From contig CM055890.1 of NCBI GenBank assembly GCA_029582165.1, positions 3,328,044-3,392,043 of the forward strand: 64,000 nt of DNA. The letters run 5' to 3'. Within the stretch, counting starts at the first letter, position 1. Every line of letters starts with the position of its first letter. Below, piece by piece: positions 11,202-23,800 of the stretch. The translations under genes and the position numbers were made by a program. Origin of the DNA: Portulaca oleracea (lineage: Eukaryota; Streptophyta; Magnoliopsida; Caryophyllales; Portulacaceae). The notes under the pieces were generated by a model. That model saw only the letters and a list, made by a program, of their open reading frames with translations. It was not told the origin of the DNA and ran no database searches.

Positions 11202-12710
11202 ATTGTGGGGACACTTCCAATAGTTTAATGCTTAAATAAGGATGCTTTTGCTTTAGGAAAGGTTTAGCGTTTCTTAAGGATCATAAATTGTAAATTCACT
11301 TTGGATAGTCACTTCGGTTTGAAATAACTAATCTCAATATTTGCTCGGGCACAAAGTGTCATGCAGGATCAAGGTGGGTTGTTGGACTAACCTAGTAGGC
11401 CAAACGGCCGTACCTGGGTCACGTATGATCACTAACCTGGAAAAGGGGCCAAAAACAAGACTATGATTGTTTGGCTTTGCTCCTATTTCTGCCCATTTTC
11501 TGTGAGAAAAGGTCAAATATAGGACTATGGTCGTTTGGCGTTGCCAGTTGAATTTAAGGAAATTAACAAACCTAAAAACATATGAAAAACTCCGACCTAC
11601 GAACCCGAATTCCAAGTCCGGAGGTAAAGTTAGGAGTCCCAAAGTTAGAAAACTCTCAGACTCTTCAACTAGACTTTACTAAAATTTATTTGAAATGAAA
11701 GATAGGAGGGAGAAGTTTAGAAAAAAATTCACGATATCATATTCATATCATGCAAAGGTAAAAGCTTTTTATAAAATAATGTACAAGCTTAACACAGACG
11801 TGATTACATGATTACAAAATGAGATTAAACATGAGCACTCTAACCTTACTTAGCTACAAAGCATGCAAGAGATGGTATTAATTTGAGGGAGAGATGAGGG
11901 AAATAGTCGAGGTCAATACATCGGAATTCCCATTGTAGCAATGTGATAAGAGCAATAGAATTTTGGGGTTATAAGCATGGTGAGAGATATAGGGAATAAT
12001 AGGGACTTTCCTTAATGATCTTGCTTTGTTCGAATAGTGGAATAAAGGTGGATATTTATAGGTGAGGTGAAGGATGGATGAAGATGGCAACTGAAAACAC
12101 ATCCCACCTTTCACTCCTCCATTTTCCCACTATAGGTCGTTTGGCCTTAATCTATGCATGGCATGATTACGTGAATGCATGGGTCATGGGATTGTGTTTA
12201 CTAAGTGAAGGTGCGAATTGATGACATGGAAAGGTGGATAGGTCGTTTGGCCTTGCTTGTATTTCCTCTCACACGGATCGCTGGCTGTGCATATCAATGA
12301 TGTGGTAAGCGCTGAAACTGGACTTTGGTCGTTTGGCCTTGGGTTGAAATTATTCAACTTCAAACTACCATAACTCTTTCATCTGAACTCTGATTGATGC
12401 GATTCCGAAGGCATTGGAAAGCTTACGATGTGTACTTTAACATCATAATAAGAAATCAAGCCAATCAAACTTGTGGAAAAAATGGGATTCAAAAGGGTGA
12501 GTACATGTATGTAGAAAAGGTGGAAAATTAAGGTTTTTAAGTGGAAATGATGGGAAATGAAAGGCTTTTTGTGAGGGGCTTTGAAATGGAAGGGGCGGAA
12601 TATTTTGTGGATATTGAGGATGCATGCTAATTCCTCGACCTGACACAACATCCTAGTCTAGACAGTAAAAGTTATAATATAAAAAATTGGGACAAAATCC
12701 AGTGTCTGCA
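11202..12710 (+). repeat. LTR-like repeat with GGTCGTTTGGCCTT motifs
   Basis: This stretch is related to the LTR at 61449-63049. Both share the 'TCATCTGAACTCTGATTG'-like block, the GAAAGCTTACGATGTGTACT block, the TTGTGGAAAAAATGGGATTC block and an end of the form ACAAAATCCAGTGTCTGCA. It begins near TGTGGGGACAC. Its own motif, GGTCGTTTGGCCTT or variants, recurs at about 11396, 11466, 11530, 12125, 12240 and 12328. No coding function is seen. The boundaries are approximate because a later duplication (12283 onward) overlaps its end. Confidence 0.6.
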
Positions 12711-14097
12711 CTGGCATAGTGTGAAGACATCAAAGTTCAAATCGTCCCCACCAAGTAGGAATAAGGTGTGTTGCCTTCATTGGCACAATGTGAAGAAAAT
12801 CTCTCAAACATAAACTAGGCGTAGGACATTCAGCCTCCAAGCGTCACTCAGGCCTAAAGAATGCTTCGAAGGTCATATCCTTCAAGTCAAGACTACTTTG
12901 ATCATCGTACTCATACTCAATCAAAGGTGGGGGTTGTTTGTAGATACCGGATTTCCCATGAGTATTGACTTTAAGAAATTCTTTTAACCTTCTCTCCCCT
13001 CCTCCCTCGCTCCCCCCTTCTTTTTTTTATCTGCTATTTGATTCGAATTAAGTTAGTATTTATTTTCTGTTTTTATTTCAATTCCATCATGTAATCCTTG
13101 TTAATGTATCTATATAAAATGTAATTCTTTTCATTATTATCTTTATTTTCTTTTATTCTAGATGCATAATAATTAAATTGGTTAAAATAAATTTATTTTA
13201 TTTCTTCTTCCCATTCACTAATTAATTAGATTTTAATAGAGACCATGTTTATTAGCCGGGCGGGTCATATGAATCGTGTGCTCCAGATCCGTAACCTTGC
13301 TCCTGAAACTGACCCAGGTTCGCCAGCTAGAGTTAATTTAGTTTGTTAGTTTTCCTTTGAAATTGACACTATTAAAAAACCCCTTTTTCGCAACGATTTT
13401 TGGCAATGACCTCTTTTTAGTTGTTGCTTAATTTGTACGCCGGCTGTGCATATCAATGATGTGGTAAGCGCTGAAACTGGACTTTGGTCGTTTGGCCTTG
13501 GGTTGAAATTATTCAACTTCAAACTACCATAACTTTTTCATCTGAACTCTGATTGATGCGATTCCGAAGGCATTGGAAAGCTTACGATGTGTACTTTAAC
13601 CTCATAATAAGAAATCAGGCCAATCAAACTTGTGGAAAAAATGGGATTCAAAAGGGTGAGTACATGTATGTAGAAAAGGTGGAAAATTAAGGTTTTTAAG
13701 TGGAAATGATGGGAAATGAAAGGCTTTTTGTGAGGGGCTTTGAAATGGAAGGGGCGGAATATTTTGTGGATATTAAGGATGCATGCTAATTCCTCGACCT
13801 GACACAACATCCTAGTCTAGACAGTAAAAGTTATAATATAAAAAATTGGGACAAAATCCAGTGTCTGCACTGGCATAGTGTGAAGACATCAAAGTTCAAA
13901 TCGTCCCCACCAAGTAGGAATAAGGTGTGTTGCCTTCATTGGCACAATGTGAAGAAAATCTCTCAAACATAAACTAGGCGTAGGACATTCAGCCTCCAAG
14001 CGTCACTCAGGCCTAAAGAATGCTTCGAAGGTCATATCCTTCAAGTCAAGACTACTTTGATCATCGTACTCATACTCAATCAAAGGTGGGGGTTGTT

Positions 14098-15105
14098 TGT
14101 AGATACCGGATTTTGCCTCAGGTTGTAAAGTAGTAAGATGCATTTTTAATTCTATATTCATAGGCTCCTAGAAGAAAATAGCAATCAGTTCAACCTAAAT
14201 TCAAACCCATTAGCCATCAAACCCAAAAGAAAAACCACCCCCAAACCAATAAGGCCTAACCATCCGGTTAGGGTTAAATGACCAAAACCCTAATTGGTCG
14301 GTTTCTCATTTTATTCCACAACCTTCGAGCGGTAACTGCCCGGTTGCTTAAATTGCACATAAGAGCTTAACCTTTAACTACCCGGTTGCTTAAATTGCAT
14401 TTCAGGATCTGGATGTTTACTGTTTGGTTACCTACGTTGCGTTTCAGAGTCTGCCGCCTAACCTCCTCGTTACCAAATTTACAAGAAACCACCCACCCCT
14501 AACCAGCCGGCTAGGCTTTGTACTATTTTCTTGGCTGAGAATCGTAACCTACCGATTACCTCCACTATAAATAGAACCCTTCAAACTCATCATTCTTAAT
14601 CCCAGAATTTCCCATGAGTATTGACTTTGAGAAATTCTTTTAACCTTCTCTCCCCTCCTCCCTCGCTCCCCCCTTCTTTTTTTTTTTTTATCTGCTATTT
14701 GATTCGAATTAAGTTAGTATTTATTTTCTGCTTTTATTTCAATTCCATCATGTAATCCTTGTTAATGTATCTATATAAAATGTAATTCTTTTCATTATTA
14801 TCTTTATTTTCTTTTATTCTAGATGCATAATAATTAAATTGGTTAAAATAAATTTATTTTATTTCTTCTTCCCATTCACTAATTAATTAGATTTTAATAG
14901 AGACCATGTTTATTAGCCGGGCGGGTCATATGAATCGTGTGCTCCAGATCCGTAACCTTGCTCCTGAAACTGACCCAGGTTCGCCAGCTAGAGTTAATTT
15001 AGTTTGTTAGTTTTCCTTTGAAATTGACACTATTAAAAAACCCCTTTTTCGCAACGATTTTTGGCAATGACCTCTTTTTAGTTGTTGCTTAATTTGTACG
15101 CCGGA
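14098..15105 (+). mobile_element. LTR-like unit after a purine tract
   Basis: A purine-rich CAAAGGTGGGGGT (14081-14093) is followed shortly by TGTAGATACCGG, a typical LTR start. The unit carries a TATA box and a T-rich second half. The end near GTACGCCGG is not a clean CA, so the 3' border is uncertain. The copy starting near 12939 is the same LTR with 494 bp deleted. Confidence 0.55.
14566..14573 (+). promoter_or_regulatory. TATA box in LTR
   Basis: CTATAAATAGAACCC contains TATAAATA, placed in the middle of the LTR-like unit and about 40 bp before its T-rich half. It is a likely U3 promoter of the element. Confidence 0.55.
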
Positions 15106-15267
15106 TTTGTACTTTGAAGATAAGACAAGCATATCATAACAAATTTTTTTGTAGCCCTAAATTAAAGGGCCACAAACTATTTTATTGTCCAAAATAATTT
15201 TTCTTATTGCGTCATGTCAGAATTTGAATGAATTCCCAAAAGGGTGATGATACGTCATGTCATAAAG

Positions 15268-15868
15268 TGTCTTGCTCCTTATGAAATTAACACTTTTTTT
15301 AACATAGGGTAATAGTCCAACCCATCGGGCCCCTATCTCAGGGGTATAACCCAACAAACCTTTGTAATGGACCGAAACGGGGGATGCCAATGGCCCAAAG
15401 ATAAGCCCCACTCCAATCCACAACACTCTCCGAAATGGTAAGAGAGAGATGCCTTCCCCAAGATTTGAACCCTGGACACCTGGGGTAGAAGGTGGACCTC
15501 TTGCCACTCAGGCAAGAGGTGATTGGTTTATGAAATTAACACTTATCATTTTTATCCTTAACATTTTTGACAGATACTATTTATTATCAATTATAAAAAG
15601 CTTGGAATGTGTTGACTACGCCAACAATTAAAATTGACACCCTAACGAATGAACCTTATCCGTTAGGCATATTTTGGACGTTTTCTTGTAAATTCTAAAA
15701 GATATAGATAAAAGAAAAAAAAAGTGATTTTATACCATTTATATATATTATTATTGTTATAGAATCCAATCATGTCATTTTTTTTCAATTTAATTTACAA
15801 ATATATAAGTTTTATACCTTGACAAGACACTTAATATGTCTCTTGCCCAAGACATTTATCATTTCCGT
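15268..15868 (+). repeat. Gene-flanking repeat, copy 1 (3' side)
   Basis: This sequence matches about 48871-49225 in the same orientation. Shared blocks include TTTTGACAGATACTAT, AATTAAAATTGACACC, GTGATTTTATACCATTTATA and ATAAGTTTTATACC or close variants. Copy 1 is interrupted by a SINE at 15296-15527; copy 2 has no SINE at the matching place. The two copies lie just outside the 3' and 5' ends of the MADS gene. The family is not recognised. Confidence 0.8.
15296..15527 (-). mobile_element. tRNA-derived SINE with 17-bp TSD
   Basis: On the minus strand the element starts near AACCAATCACCTCTTGCC. It shows an A-box-like TGCCTGAGTGGCA and a B-box-like GGGTTCAAATC, the RNA polymerase III promoter elements of tRNA-derived SINEs. 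Its A-tail is the T-run at 15296-15302. It is flanked by the direct repeat TTATGAAATTAACACTT (15279-15295 and 15528-15544). Replication would have depended on a partner LINE. The 49-kb copy of the surrounding repeat lacks the insertion, which supports these borders. Confidence 0.88.
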
Positions 15869-16213
15869 TCCCATAATTTACAAGTTGAAGCATAGTTTGG
15901 GCAATTATACAAGTTGTATAGCAACATAAATGAGTCATAGGAAGGTCTTAGTAAAAACAACTCCCAGTGAAAATGTCATTATAAGTTTGAAGGATGATCA
16001 ACAAGAACTACAAGTGGCAATTGTTAAATAATCTAACAGATACGTCAGCATTCTGGCCAAGATCGTACATCCCAAATGGTACTTATTCTTATCTTGTACC
16101 TACCCTCAAGTGTCAAATGGGTTATACATAAGGCCACCTTGTTATTATTATAACAACACGGCTGCAGCTCAACCCCATCAACACTCACCAACAAAATAAG
16201 TTACTTTCCTATT

Positions 16214-16217
16214 TCAC
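16214..16217 (-). CDS. AGL11: AGL11-like exon 8: one coding base plus stop
   Basis: A strong acceptor (TTTTCTTTGCAG) is followed by GTGA. The G completes the GGG Gly codon left open by exon 7, and TGA stops translation. AGAMOUS-clade genes commonly have an intron at this place in the last codon. The intron is 260 bp (16218-16477). The 3' UTR runs on from 16213, probably to about 15.9 kb; no clear polyadenylation signal was fixed. Confidence 0.85.
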
Positions 16218-17722
16218 CTGCAAAGAAAACATTCACATTCCTTAGACAATAAGTATATCATGAGACCAAAATACACACAACTTTCTTAGTTTTAGTTTCA
16301 TTTATCCTTTAAGAAAAACACAAATAAAGCTAAGATGTTCATATATTCTTTTAATGCAAAATGGTTAATCAAATTATGAAAAATTTGTATGGAAATAAAC
16401 GCTATCTACGCGCGCAATAAATAACAGAGAGATATAAAATTGAAGAAAGAGTGGAATACAACGAAAATGTAAAATACCCAAGGTGAAGAAGGTTCTTGTC
16501 AGCATTGGTAAAAGCTGAGCCAGCCTCCATGAGATTGTGTGCAAGAATTTGGTCTCTACTCACAAATGCATTCTCTTCGTTCAAATGTTGTTCACCAGCC
16601 ACCATGTTTAGCTGCTGCATCCTCTCAACTTCACTGATCTTAAATTCCATAAATTAAACACCACATTTCAATGCACAGTGACAACTAACATTATATTATA
16701 ACAAAAACAAAATGATAAGCATTTTGAGTCAAGATAAGGTTAATAACCATCTTAAATTTCACCTAAATCACCCATAAAATTAAGGGAAATTAGTTTTAAG
16801 GAATCTGAACTTTGGCCATGTTAAACTAAATCATTTGAAGTTTAGATTTAGTTCTAAATAATCTGAACTTTGGCGCCCTCGGATTCAAATAGCACGCACC
16901 GAGTTAAGTTGAACTTAACTCGGCGGCGACGCGATGACGTGGCAACAGAGGTGTGTTGGTTCTTTTAATTTGCCTAATCAGCTAAAATTTATCCACCTCA
17001 CCTTTCCCTTTTTTCTTTTTTTTTCCTCTCCTCTAACCCCTTTCTCTCTCTCTCTTTCCACTCCTCTTCTTTCAGTCTCCCATGGCAGTATCTCTCTTCT
17101 CTCTCTGTTCTTTGTTCCCTCTCTATTTAAGGAGAAAGAAAGAAAAAAGAAAGACAAAGACAAAGACAAAACAAAGAGCAGTACCCCCCCTTCTATTCTG
17201 TTCTCCACTGCTTTTCATCTTCTCCATCCACACTTTACCCTTTTTCTTCCTTCTGTCACCTCCCTTGATCTCGGCTACTCACCCATGCTGCAAATGAGAT
17301 ACTCCTGATTTGCTTATTAACTTCACATTCCCAATCATTTTGACAGTGTTTCCTCCGAAGATGGCTTGGGTCCCAGGCAGAGATGCAATGACAGCTAATG
17401 CTTGAGTGCTGATGTCGATGAATCTGAAAGTTCCTCCAGCTCTTGACTCCTCTGCTTCGATCCAACGGCAACCTCTCCCTCTCTCCCTTCTTCCCCTCAT
17501 CTTCTGGTCCCTCCCCCATTCCTCATTGTTGGCAGAGATGTTCTATTTCAGCATACAAAGTGTAAAACACCGAAAAAAATCCAAGGATGTTGACCGTGAC
17601 GCCGTTAGTAAATTAAGTTTGACTCCGTTAATTATTATTTGGTAGTGATTATTTATGCTGACACTTGAGCTCATATGACCGTTAGGGAACTAACAAGGGT
17701 GTATTGGTAATATCATGTGTTG

Positions 17723-17789
<67 letters not shown>

Positions 17790-17807
17790 CATTACGATTA
17801 TGTACTG

Positions 17808-17875
<68 letters not shown>

Positions 17876-20800
17876 TACTGCTACGTGATTAATATTATGT
17901 GTTTATTATTAGCATTAAGTGATTATTAGTATTTCGTGTCGATTATGATTGTTATTACTATCTCTTATTATTATTAGTGCGTTTGTTATTACTATTAGTA
18001 GTTATTATTATTATTATTAGGGGAGGTGGTAATATTAGTAGAAATACTATTGTATTAGTATTAAGTTGTTATTAGTTAGTAGTAGTAAGTAAGTTTATTT
18101 TGGCTAAAATTTGTTAGGAATGATTTGTTAGTCGGTTAAGAGTTTTGGTTTGAATTAGATTAGGGTTAAGATTAATAAGGAGGGAGATTAGAAGTTGATT
18201 AAGATTAACCTAAGGATTTCAAAAACAAAACCCTACGTGCTCCCTCTCATCTGTCGTTTCTTTCTGTCGTGCACCCACAACCGCCACCATCTTGCCGCCG
18301 CCGCCGAACCACCACTGCGAGCCACACCGTTGCCTGCCATCTATTTCTTTTCGCTCACGCTCCCTCCCTCTTCCTTTGTTCGAATTCCCTGCCACCTGCA
18401 CCCACCACCAGCGACTGTCGTCGTCGCCGTCGTCTCCCGCAATGCCGACGCCAACCGACAACCACTGTACCAATGTCGCGACGCTTCCAGACGGGACATG
18501 CTGCAGCTGCTGCTGTTGTGCTGGTGCTGTGACGTCGCTCTGTCCCAGCCTCGAACCCCGACGTCGACACTACTCTCTGATGTCGCTTCCCATGATGTCG
18601 TCGTCCTCTGCCATCGGAGTTCGCCTGACCGACCACCTCTGCCTAGCAAGCTTTGTGCGTAAACCCTATTTGAAACTCCAAGTTCTTGATTTTGGTTCTC
18701 TGTTGTGTTTCTTCTTTATTATTGTTTTGATTAATCATGCTAACTAAATTAGATTGTTGGATTAATATTCTGTGGTGATTCTTGGTTCTGGGAATGGGAA
18801 TACCATTCCTCTACACACATACATGAAATTTAGTTAGGATATCAGAATGTTTTTGTTCAATAATTACATTGGTAGTTGAGGTTTTATGTGTTATTATAAT
18901 TAATATTATGGGTAAACCATATTAAGGTCTTGTTAGTATTATTCCATGCATGAATTAGGGTTAGTTTAATTTGTTAAATTTAAGTTCGTTTTTTTTATAA
19001 TTGAGTAATGATATGTGTGATAGTTTAAATAAGGTTGATTATAGTTTTCAAAGGAATTTTATGTCCATCGTTAATAATTGTGACGTATATTTTTTTTAGT
19101 TGAAGTATTAGTTATTATTTTTTTTTTTTACTACTATGTTATAATTCTAAAATAAAAGTTTTCAAAAGCTTTTCTGTCGTTTTACATTGTAATAATGTAT
19201 TATGTATTTTCAGATTTCAAGCAGTACGTATTATGCTTTTATTATGCGATGATCATGTGTTATTTTATTATTACGTATTATCAAGTTCTTTTCCAAAAAA
19301 AAAAAAGGTTAAAGTGTTGGTTATAAGTGATAGTTTTTAGACCTTGGTTAAATTAGGGTAGAAACTTTAATCTTAGCCACTGTTTTAAGCCCAAATTAGG
19401 ACCTCGGGATCGAATGGTGAAAGTTAGAACCGAAATTACAAATTATATGGGAACCGGGTGCGGGACAGTTTTGTTAGGGTCTAAAGAACGGATCACCATG
19501 AGAGATATAGTCGTCCTCTAATCGAACCCTTTGAACTGGAGGTTCCTTTGGATGTTAGCTTTCATAGGAATTTTGCGGATTGGACTTTGGAGTTATATGG
19601 GTCAAGTTATACCCCGATTATCGGACCTAGGTCAGATCTAGATACTTTGGATTGATAACCTCTTTTGGGGACCTTAGAGGGTGTTTTTAGTCTCAAGTTC
19701 AACATATGAGTTTTAGTAGACATCCCAAGGTTTCCAAAAAGTCCAAAACCAGACCCATAGGATGTCGGAAAGGCAAGTTATGACCTTTTTATGTGAATGT
19801 TGTAATCTGTCTTATTGATGTTAATTATTAATGAAAGTGTTGTTGAGTGAAAAGGTTGTTTTGATCTTGTTACGTGATTACTTCGAATGTGTTAGGTAAT
19901 TTAAAGTGTGAATTCATGATTGATAGGAACCTATAGTGTTCCGAGGGGAGGGTTAGGTAGAAGGTAGCTAATACTAACTTCGAAGGGCACGTTTTGATTA
20001 GAATAATTATTTCTATTTTAGGCCCGAGCTAATTCGCGTCGTTGGTGAGCTCAAGTGTGTTTGTTTTTGCTGTGAAGTGAAGCTAACCAGATAATGTCTA
20101 TGCTCTAATCCCCACTGGGATGCTCTTTAAATGTGTTTTAATGTTTTCTAATTTGTTTTGAGAATTGCATCCCGAAAGGGGACTTTTGTGGAAATGTGGT
20201 CATCTGTTTTTGATATTTGTTTGTAATTGTTAATTTATGAGTTATTGAAATTGAGATGGTCTTTTGTAAGTAGTTTTGTTACTGATTTTGATAACTTGGG
20301 TTGGGTTTGACTTGAGAGTTGTGAGTTGAGTTTGAATAATATACTTTTAAATTCAAAGTGAAACATTAAGCGGGTTTCGGGGCATAATCGGGAGTTCAGG
20401 ATTTGGTATCCTTCCAGGTTATAGACCAGGAGATCAAGGCTTCTTCCCTGATATAGGATAGTTAATATTCTAATGTTTGTGGTAGGCGAATGTTTTGATG
20501 CCTGTGGTAGGCGAATTCTGATGCCTGTGGTAGGCGAACTTTTTGATGCTTGTGGTAGGCGAACTCTTGATGCCTGTGGTAGGCTACTCTTTGATGCCTG
20601 TGGTAGGCGATATTACTCTAAGGGATGTGGTATCCCGCCCGCATAATAAAATATGGATTGGTTGGGGTGAGGAAAACAGTTAAGGGATTAAAGGTTTGTG
20701 AAAGGTTTTGACTTGTTCCCTCTCCCTCAAATGAATTGAAATGAACTTAACTTGTTTTTAACGTTAGGGGTAGACATTATTGAGATTTCCTCCTCATTTT

Positions 20801-23800
20801 TTTTGAAATGTTTTGTTTTCAGGTGAAGATCTATATGCTGGGGACGGGTATTAGAAGTGAGGACGTCATGTTTAAAAGTCGTTAATTATGTTGCTTTTCT
20901 TTTATGAGAAACTTGAAGTTAGTTTTGAAGTTTATTTTTCTAAGTATGAGTTTGTTAGTTGTTTTACCGTTATCAGAAAGTTGTAGTTTCCTTCTCGCCT
21001 TGTATTCCTTCGGGGATACAGCAGTGACGCCCAATAAGAGTTTGAGTCTTCCGCAAAATTTTGCCTGTTAACGTTAGTTGACTTTGACTTTTCTATAATT
21101 GAATTTCCGGGGCGTTACACAAAGTGATGTATAATTGATGCAAAGACAAGGGTTTGATCAATTAAACATCAAGTGAACGACGTGTAACCAATCTTAGGGT
21201 AAAGGATTCTCGAAAATAGCCTTAGGGTTTGTAGTATATCTAACTAAGGATAGATAGGTAAGCGATAGTTCAAGGGAATTGAACTTGATACAGAAATACC
21301 ACAAGACAATCCGTAGGGCTACTTGCTCTTTCTCTTAGTTACAGAAACACCTTCTAAGAGTAGGAGACAAGCTCTACCTCACCACTTGAATTGCCACATT
21401 CAAGATACAATAGTAGAGATCGCGAGAGAGAGTCAGAAATACTCAAGGGTAAGCAAAAGCTTGTTTGTATTCATAATCAAAGTATGTTGTTGAAATATGT
21501 TACAAGCCTATGCCTATTTATACTAGACTAAGTCCTAATCCTACTAGGACATAATACTTGACGCCTAAGCAACCAAATCCTCCTAGGAATTGGCTTTCCT
21601 AATCCTAAGGGGATTAGCTACAATAATATGAATCCTTCTAGGACTTGGCTTTCCTAATCCAAATTGGATTAGTTACAAAATTAGCCAACCAAGACTAGGA
21701 TTCTATCTCCTAAATTGGCGTCCAAACAACACCTCCTAGACGTCCTCCTACTCCTCCTAGACGTTACACACACATACACACTAATATTATAGCGTTTGAC
21801 TTATAACAAACTCAACTACTAACAACGAAAATGCAACTACTAACTACTAAATAAGGAACACACCAAAACTGTAAATTTCTTCTTGAAAACTCCAAAACTG
21901 TGAACTTTATCTTGGACATGAACTTGGGCCTCCATTAGCTTGTTTGGACGTCATCTTGAAAGATAGAGCATACAACATGGATTGGACATTGGGCCTCCAC
22001 AATAGATCCCTCTCCTAGGGCCTTCTCTACTTCCTTATAAATGAATTGGACCTCCTTAGTTGGACTTGGTGGGCTACGCGTGGACGGTCCTCCATCATTC
22101 CCCCCTTGTTGAGATGAGTTTGTCCTCAAACTAGGAAGGTCTTCTTCTTCATCATAGTAGGGTTTAAGGTTAGCTACATTGAACGTTGCACTTCCACCAT
22201 AATCATCATTCAATGCTAGCTTGTAGGCGTTATCCTCAATCCTCTCCAAGACTTCAAATGGACCATTTGCCCTAGGAACCAACTTTCCTTTCCTCTTGGA
22301 GGGAAACCTCTCCTTCTTCAAGTGAACCCATACTAGATCTCCTGGTTGGAATGTGAATTTCTTCCTCTTCTTGTTAGCTAAGTTTGAAGTTTGCTGAGTA
22401 TACTCAGCTATTCTTGCCCTTACTTCTTCATGTAGCTTTTGGATCTCTTGGGCCCTTTTGCTTGCTTTATGACTTAACCTCATAGTATTAGTGACAGGCG
22501 TGAGGTCCATAGGAGTAATACGGTTTCTTCCATACACTACTTAGAAGGGTACACGACCGGTTGCCTTGCTAGGAGCATGATTGAAGGCAATACACTACTC
22601 GGAAGGGTGAACGACCGGTTGCCTTGCTAGGAGCACGATTGAAGGCAAATTCAGCGTGTGGGAGCAAAGTATCCCACCCCTTCTTATCTTTATTCACCAA
22701 GGACCTTAGTAAGGAACCAAGGGTCCGGTTGGTGACCTCGGTCTGCCCATCAGTTTGGGGGTGACATGTCGTGCTAAACTTGAGCTTGGTCCTCATCTTC
22801 TTCCATAGAGTAACCCAAAAGTGATTAAGGAACTTTGCATCCCTATCTGAGACCATAGTCTTTGGTATTCCATGAAGCTTAACAACCTCTTGGAAGTATA
22901 ATTCAGCGACCCTAACAGCATCATAGGTGGTGTGGCAAGGAACAAAGTGAGCCATCTTTGAAAAGCGATCAACTACCACAATGATAGAGTCTTTTCCACG
23001 TTGAGTTCTAGTTAGTCCCGCGATGAAATCGAGACTAACATCTTCCCAAGGACTTTCTGGAATAGGCAATGGTGTATATAACCCTAGGGGTAGCACGTGA
23101 CTCTTGGACAGATTGGTTTTCGGCGACGCAATGTCCACCTCTTTCAGCGACTGCTGCTTCTTCGGAAGAGGGATTAGGATGTCGCAAGGAGGACTTTTTT
23201 GTCATTGCTGATCTATTGGTCGACATTCTTCAGCACCTTGTCCTCTTCCTCCTTGTCGCCGGTTCAGACACTAGAAGAGCGAGGAGGGATGAAGAACTGG
23301 ACGAAATCAATGTCGAAGAAGACGAGGAGGCAGATGAAGGACACAAGGAAGGCGATAATGGCGGTAATCTCGGAGAGAGAAACAACGCAAAGAGGAATGG
23401 ATTTCTAGATCTTCTCTCTCCATCTTTGGAGCAGGAGGTACACTACGGAGAAGAATAGTGCGAGGAAGACTCCATTTGTCGGGTATAGAGGCAGTGATAA
23501 AGTGTTAGAGGCTCGAGGTGATTCAATCCCGTCGACACCGGCGCCAGAGACCTTTTTTCGATGAGATGATTTTAATGGCGCTGGAAACAAAAGAAGAATA
23601 AGATAGAACAAGTGAGTTTCGATTGATACAGTAACACCACAATCAAATCTCATTAGGGTTGTGATGTATGTGCAGCTCAAACTAATCAGAGTGCAATTGA
23701 GCTGGACAAACACCAATGACCTTCCTGACCTGGTTTTGCTCAACTTAAGCTCTTCCTAGGGATGGAAAAGCATCAATGAACGAAAAACAAACAAGAAAAG

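Larger units (their letters stand above)
12283..15105. repeat. Tandem duplication with internal 494-bp deletion
   Basis: Segment A (12283-12953) is repeated almost unchanged at 13442-14112. Segment B (about 12951-13441) is repeated at about 14607-15105. In the second copy A and B are separated by a 494-bp segment (14113-14606) that the first copy lacks. The order is A-B-A'-C-B', which is best read as a tandem duplication of A-C-B followed by loss of C from the first copy. The two A copies differ by only a few bases, so the event is young. B copies differ in a poly-T run. Confidence 0.9.
17561..21119 (+). mobile_element. 3.56-kb solo LTR (TSD CAAAG)
   Basis: The unit begins TGTAAAACACCGAAAAA and ends TTCCGGGGCGTTACA. 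These are imperfect inverted ends of the TGTAACGCCCCG type seen in large plant gypsy (Tekay/Del-like) LTRs. The direct repeat CAAAG flanks it at 17556-17560 and 21120-21124. It contains a long ATT microsatellite, a C/G-rich leader-like segment (about 18240-18660) and short tandem repeats near 20474. The open frames in the GC-rich segment overlap in several frames and resemble no protein. It sits in intron 6 of the MADS gene. Confidence 0.85.

Noticed and set aside
16402..16477. C-terminal tail extending exon 7
   Set aside because: It lies past a good donor, encodes a sequence unlike any family member, and a proper acceptor with an in-phase stop lies at 16217.
17717..17929. Leu/Tyr repeat frame
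   Set aside because: It is the (TTA)n microsatellite.
18195..18747. Several overlapping frames with Pro/Cys/His-rich translations
   Set aside because: They overlap on both strands in a GC-rich stretch inside a solo LTR, with no domain.
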